DNA from: Planctomycetota bacterium
GTDB lineage: Bacteria; Planctomycetota; Planctomycetia; Pirellulales; Lacipirellulaceae
NCBI GenBank assembly: GCA_022614705.1
Contig: JAKEIB010000067.1
Location: forward strand, 1-16,575
Length of the DNA: 16,575 nucleotides
Reading direction: 5' to 3'
A program made the translations under genes and the position numbers. This document shows, piece by piece, positions 13,770 to 16,575 of the stretch. A model generated the notes under the pieces. That model had not been told where the DNA came from. It did not search any database and worked only from the letters and a program-made list of their open reading frames with translations. How positions within the stretch are numbered: position 1 is the stretch's first letter; every line of letters begins with the position of its first letter.

Positions 13770-14318
13770 TCGGCGGTCCCTTGGCAAAGCAACTGACGGG
13801 CTGGTTGTCAAGTCGTTTGCCGAGTCTTACACGGCGTTTAGCGCGCTAACATTCGTGTGTAAAGTTAAAACGCTTTCGATCTGCGTGCTTCGCGATGCTT
13901 CAATCGGATTAACGCGAAGAAATATTGAAATTACCGCTTCGCGACGACCTTTATTATATTCGGTCGCGCTTCGACCAGTCTATCGACGTCGACGCTCAAC
14001 CAAGAATCTTGTCGCCATGAGCGATTTTTTCATTGTGCTTTATTCAATCGTGATTACACTCAACCCTAGAGATTGGCGGGCCGGCGGACGCATCGGCTGG
14101 CAGGGTGGAATGTTTACTTTTCATTTCGCGTTCGGTTTGTGAGCCGGATCACACGAGTCGCGCCGGGTCAAGGTTTTGAAAGTATCGACGGGTCGTTGCG
14201 GCGACCCGAACGGTCCACGGACAGAGAGGGAGCTTCGCGGCATTCGCTATCGGCGGGCGTCGCGAACGTCGTTTCTTCCGAGAGCTGACTTCCTTTGGGC
14301 ACGTAACGGAGTCATGGC
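13770..14318. other. 549-bp divergent intergenic region with candidate promoters and a hairpin
   Basis: No gene is supported. It contains a 12-bp palindrome TTAGCGCGCTAA (13838-13849), an AT-rich promoter-like core at 13931-13982, and a hairpin CGGGTCG-N6-CGACCCG (14189-14208). On the plus strand TTACCG (13931-13936), 18 nt, TATATT (13955-13960) could serve the HEAT/TPR gene with a long leader of about 350 nt. The Shine-Dalgarno for that gene is GGAG at 14308-14311. Confidence 0.4.
13953..13982 (-). promoter_or_regulatory. Putative promoter of the STN-module gene
   Basis: On the minus strand TAGACT (13977-13982), 18 nt, a perfect TATAAT (13953-13958). The -10 is perfect and the -35 is 4/6. 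It predicts a leader of about 175 nt and overlaps the weaker plus-strand candidate, so the two genes may share a divergent control region. Confidence 0.4.
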
Positions 14319-14984
14319 GTGGACACCCGTCGAGTTCGCACCCCGGTTTTGGTCATCTATTACAATCGCTACCTCACCAACCAGGACTGCGCGCTGTTCG
14401 TCAAGCGCGTGGCCCGGCGGTACGCGGTCAGCACCTTGGAGCGACTAGTCGGCGTCGGCGACCACACCACCCGGCGCGCGGCCGTCTTCGCCTTGAGCTT
14501 GCTGGGCGATTACGAATCGAACGCCGTCCTCGGCCGGGCACTCGTCGACCGCGACCGCGGCGTACGCAGCATCGCGGAAAGCGGCATCCGCGAATTGTGG
14601 TGCCGCGCCGGCAGCCAGCACGAACGGGAAACCTTATGCCGCATTGTGAATCTCAACGACGAGCGCCGTCACGAAGAGGCCGCCCGGCTGGCCAGCGAGC
14701 TGATTCGCAGCTCCACGTCCGATATCGCGGAAGCCTGGTGCCAGCGCGGAATTGCCCACTATCACTTGGGCCAATATGATGCGGCGATCCGCGACTGCAG
14801 CCAGGCGCTCGAAATCAACCCCTATCACTTCACCGCGGCGGCGGGAATGGGACAATGCTACATGCTGCAAGACAACCCCGTCGCCGCGCTGGAAGCTTTC
14901 CGCCGTGCCCTGCGCCTCAACCCGGGCCTCGAAGAAGTCCGCGCCCAAGTAGTGCGACTCCAACGCTCGCTGAAGAAGGACTAG
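14319..14984 (+). CDS. HEAT-repeat and TPR protein
   Basis: The 221-residue protein is a likely protein-protein interaction adaptor. Residues about 50-95 form a HEAT-type helical pair (TTRRAAVFALSLLGDYESNA, then LVDRDRGVRSIAESGIRELW). Residues 136-169 (IAEAWCQRGIAHYHLGQYDA...) and 170-203 (FTAAAGMGQCYMLQDNP...) are two canonical TPRs, each with the G/Y, A and P spacing of the motif. There is no signal peptide or membrane segment, so it should be cytoplasmic. The GTG at 14319 is preferred because GGAG lies 7 nt upstream; an ATG at 14314 is in another frame. It is followed 22 nt after its stop by an intrinsic terminator, so it is transcribed alone or is the last gene of its unit. Confidence 0.85.
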   Translation: MDTRRVRTPVLVIYYNRYLTNQDCALFVKRVARRYAVSTLERLVGVGDHTTRRAAVFALSLLGDYESNAVLGRALVDRDRGVRSIAESGIRELWCRAGSQHERETLCRIVNLNDERRHEEAARLASELIRSSTSDIAEAWCQRGIAHYHLGQYDAAIRDCSQALEINPYHFTAAAGMGQCYMLQDNPVAALEAFRRALRLNPGLEEVRAQVVRLQRSLKKD

Positions 14985-14991
14985 CGCCGCA

Positions 14992-15093
14992 TCCAGTTCA
15001 GCCGCGACGCGCTCGCGGAGCGCGTTTTTGTGACATTCCGCCGCGCCCACACGCACCGGCATCGCAAAGCCTGCATCTCGCGGCTAAACTGGA
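14992..15093. repeat. Inverted repeat, second copy of the AGCCGCGACGCGC family
   Basis: The arms TCCAGTTCAGCCGCGA (14992-15007) and TCGCGGCTAAACTGGA (15078-15093) are reverse complements at 15 of 16 positions. The 13-mer at 15000-15012 is identical to 5947-5959. Unlike the other copy, this one contains an intrinsic terminator at 15007-15029. Confidence 0.8.
15007..15029 (+). terminator. Intrinsic (Rho-independent) terminator of the HEAT/TPR gene
   Basis: A perfect GC-rich stem ACGCGCTC-GCG-GAGCGCGT (15007-15025) runs straight into five T (15025-15029). It begins 22 nt after the HEAT/TPR stop codon, in the correct orientation. Confidence 0.8.
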
Positions 15094-15119
15094 CGGTGGC
15101 GACGTTTTCATTAGTCAAC

Positions 15120-15149
15120 TTGTGGTAGTCGGCGCCGGGCATTTAAAAT
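15120..15149 (+). promoter_or_regulatory. Possible promoter of the sulfatase gene
   Basis: TTGTGG (15120-15125), 18 nt, TAAAAT (15144-15149). The -10 is 5/6 and the -35 only 3/6. It lies after the terminator and 27 nt before the sulfatase ATG. Confidence 0.35.
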
Positions 15150-15176
15150 ACTTGCCCCGCCATCTCGTGGAACGGA

Positions 15177-16493
15177 ATGGATCGAAGATCTCCACTTCGC
15201 ACGTCGCTTCCCAGCTTCACTCGCGGCGCCGCTTTTTTACCTGTGGCGATCGTGTGCGCTTGCTACGGTGCCGTGTGTCTGTCGGCGAACACGCAGCCGA
15301 ATATCGTCGTGATCATGTCCGATGACGCCGGCTACAACGATTTCGGCTTCATGTCGGCGCTCAACGGCATGCCGACCGATATCAGAACGCCAAATCTCGA
15401 CGCCCTGGCGGCCCGCAGCATGGTCATGTCCAGCGGATACGTCAGCGGCGCCGTCTGCAGTCCATCGCGCGCGGGACTTCTCACCGGTCAATATCAACAG
15501 CGTTTTGGGCATGAAGATAACCCAAACGCGCTTGGCGAAGGCTTGGAGGCCGGCCAGCAGCTTATTACGCATCATCTCAAAAACCTCGGCTACACGACCG
15601 GTGCCGTTGGAAAATGGCATCTGGGATATGAGGAGGGCGTCAGCCGGCCGCTGGATGTCGGGTTCGACGAATTCTACGGAGTATTCGGCGGCGGCCGGCC
15701 GTATTGGGGATTGGGCATTACGGATCACGGCCGCACCATGCGGCGCGGAAACGAGAACATCGAACCGCAATGGGTCAACGAGGGCGACGCCATCCGATAC
15801 GATCCCGTCCACGGACGTTACACGACGGATGCGTGGGGCGAAGAGGCGGTCGACTTCATCAATCGACACGCCGGCGACGAGAATCCGTTTTTCCTGTACG
15901 TCCCTTTCCAGGCCCCTCACTCGCCCTTTCACGCCAAGCAAGCGGATCTGGACCTGTTTTCCGAGATTGCGGATCCCGGCCGCCGCGCGGTGGCGGCAAT
16001 GACGTATGCCATGGATCGGGCCGTCGGCGACATTACGACCGCCCTCGCCGCGAACGGAGTCGAGGACAACACGATTGTCGTATTTCTCAACGACAATGGC
16101 GGACCCGCGCCTTCCGTCGGCGCATACAGCAACGGGCCGCTGCGCGGCAACAAGGGCTCGATGTTCGAAGGCGGTATCCGGGTACCGTACATGATCAAAG
16201 TGCCGGGGATGGCGCCAGGGGTTTACGATAATCCGGTTATATCGTTGGATTTGTTGCCCACGTTGGTCAACGCGGCCGGCGGCGACGCGACGCAAATCGA
16301 CACCAACGGCACCGATCTGATGCCGTATTTGTCCGGCGACGCAGGCGGCGACCCCCACGAATATTTGTTCTGGCGCGGCCTCGACGGACGGTTCGCTGTA
16401 CGGAAAGGCGACTGGAAACTCGTTCGCACCGGCACGATGACTTATGCGCGGTTGCACAACGTTGGCGACGATATTTATGGCCCATCGCAATAA
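15177..16493 (+). CDS. Secreted sulfatase (formylglycine-dependent), C-terminus probably short
   Basis: The 438-residue protein has a signal peptide (about 1-37) and belongs to the type I sulfatases, which hydrolyse sulfate esters in sulfated polysaccharides or glycans. The modification motif CSPSRAGLLTG (94-104) carries Cys94, to be oxidised to formylglycine. Metal and active-site elements are present: Asp49-Asp50 in MSDD, Lys146 and His148 in GKWHLG, His248 in QAPHSPF, Asp306-Asn307 in LNDNGG, and Lys326 in GNKGSMFEGGIRVP. The catalytic set is therefore complete. The reading stops right after RLHNVGDDIYGPSQ, where relatives usually continue for some tens of residues. Planctomycetes carry many such sulfatases; the sulfatase-maturing enzyme is not in this window. 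The Shine-Dalgarno is weak. Confidence 0.9.
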   Translation: MDRRSPLRTSLPSFTRGAAFLPVAIVCACYGAVCLSANTQPNIVVIMSDDAGYNDFGFMSALNGMPTDIRTPNLDALAARSMVMSSGYVSGAVCSPSRAGLLTGQYQQRFGHEDNPNALGEGLEAGQQLITHHLKNLGYTTGAVGKWHLGYEEGVSRPLDVGFDEFYGVFGGGRPYWGLGITDHGRTMRRGNENIEPQWVNEGDAIRYDPVHGRYTTDAWGEEAVDFINRHAGDENPFFLYVPFQAPHSPFHAKQADLDLFSEIADPGRRAVAAMTYAMDRAVGDITTALAANGVEDNTIVVFLNDNGGPAPSVGAYSNGPLRGNKGSMFEGGIRVPYMIKVPGMAPGVYDNPVISLDLLPTLVNAAGGDATQIDTNGTDLMPYLSGDAGGDPHEYLFWRGLDGRFAVRKGDWKLVRTGTMTYARLHNVGDDIYGPSQ

Positions 16494-16575
16494 ATCTGCA
16501 ACATTGGCCTGGACAAGTACATAATATCATGGGACAAGGCGCGCCATGAGCGTAGGCGCCTATTCGACGTGTGAG
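16494..16575 (+). other. Open continuation after the sulfatase stop codon
   Basis: In the sulfatase frame, 26 codons stay open after the TAA until a TGA at 16572-16574, reading ICNIGLDKYIISWDKARHE and on. This could be the decayed remainder of the sulfatase C-terminus or chance. No new gene is visible. Confidence 0.3.

Noticed and set aside
12747..13796. 349-codon plus-strand frame opposite the STN gene
   Set aside because: The minus strand has a signal peptide, a ribosome-binding site and repeated modules. The plus frame is Arg/Pro-rich shadow.
13783..13811. TTGACA just upstream of the STN start as a promoter
   Set aside because: No acceptable -10 follows at 16-18 nt, and transcription would start almost at the start codon.
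14017..14142. 41-codon open frame with a hydrophobic start between the STN and HEAT/TPR genes
   Set aside because: No ribosome-binding site and no recognisable sequence; too short to support.
15237..16490. 417-codon minus-strand frame opposite the sulfatase
   Set aside because: The sulfatase with its CSPSR motif is certain; the reverse frame has no recognisable domain.

Overview
The window looks like chromosomal DNA of a planctomycete, probably from the Pirellulales. It is GC-rich. It carries a formylglycine-type sulfatase, a multi-pass membrane Ser/Thr kinase, a HEAT/TPR protein, an MfnB homologue of the archaeal-type C1 cofactor pathway, and several small proteins of the kind I know only from planctomycetes. 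Almost every intergenic gap holds a dispersed inverted repeat. This placement is inference from gene content; there is no rRNA or other phylogenetic marker here.

Layout. Positions 1-10270 are a run of eight minus-strand genes: the 5' half of leuC, a secreted GH5-like glycoside hydrolase, a membrane Ser/Thr kinase, a small methyltransferase-like protein, a HExxH metalloprotease-like lipoprotein, an M24 (Xaa-Pro type) peptidase, ribonuclease D and a 530-residue NhaD/CitMHS-like ion transporter. A 280-bp divergent spacer packed with stem-loops follows. Next come four plus-strand genes (10551-12573): a two-helix membrane protein overlapping an mfnB homologue, a 67-residue conserved-looking small protein with its own promoter, and a PHA-system family protein. 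A minus-strand protein with three STN-like modules (12744-13769) sits back to back with a plus-strand HEAT/TPR gene (14319-14984). A plus-strand sulfatase (15177-16493) closes the window and seems short at its C-terminus.

How the genes relate. I see no single pathway. Most genes look like independent units. Recognisable sigma70-like promoters precede leuC, the hydrolase, the metalloprotease and the 67-residue protein, with a weaker one before the STN gene. The only tight pair is the membrane protein and mfnB, which overlap by 14 nt.

The most notable signal is in the spacers: eight inverted-repeat elements from at least seven unrelated-looking families. One is nested inside another, one sits in a predicted 5' leader, one contains a textbook intrinsic terminator, and one supplies a gene's stop codon. 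I found no CRISPR array, tRNA, rRNA, insertion sequence or defence system, and no convincing new multi-gene system.
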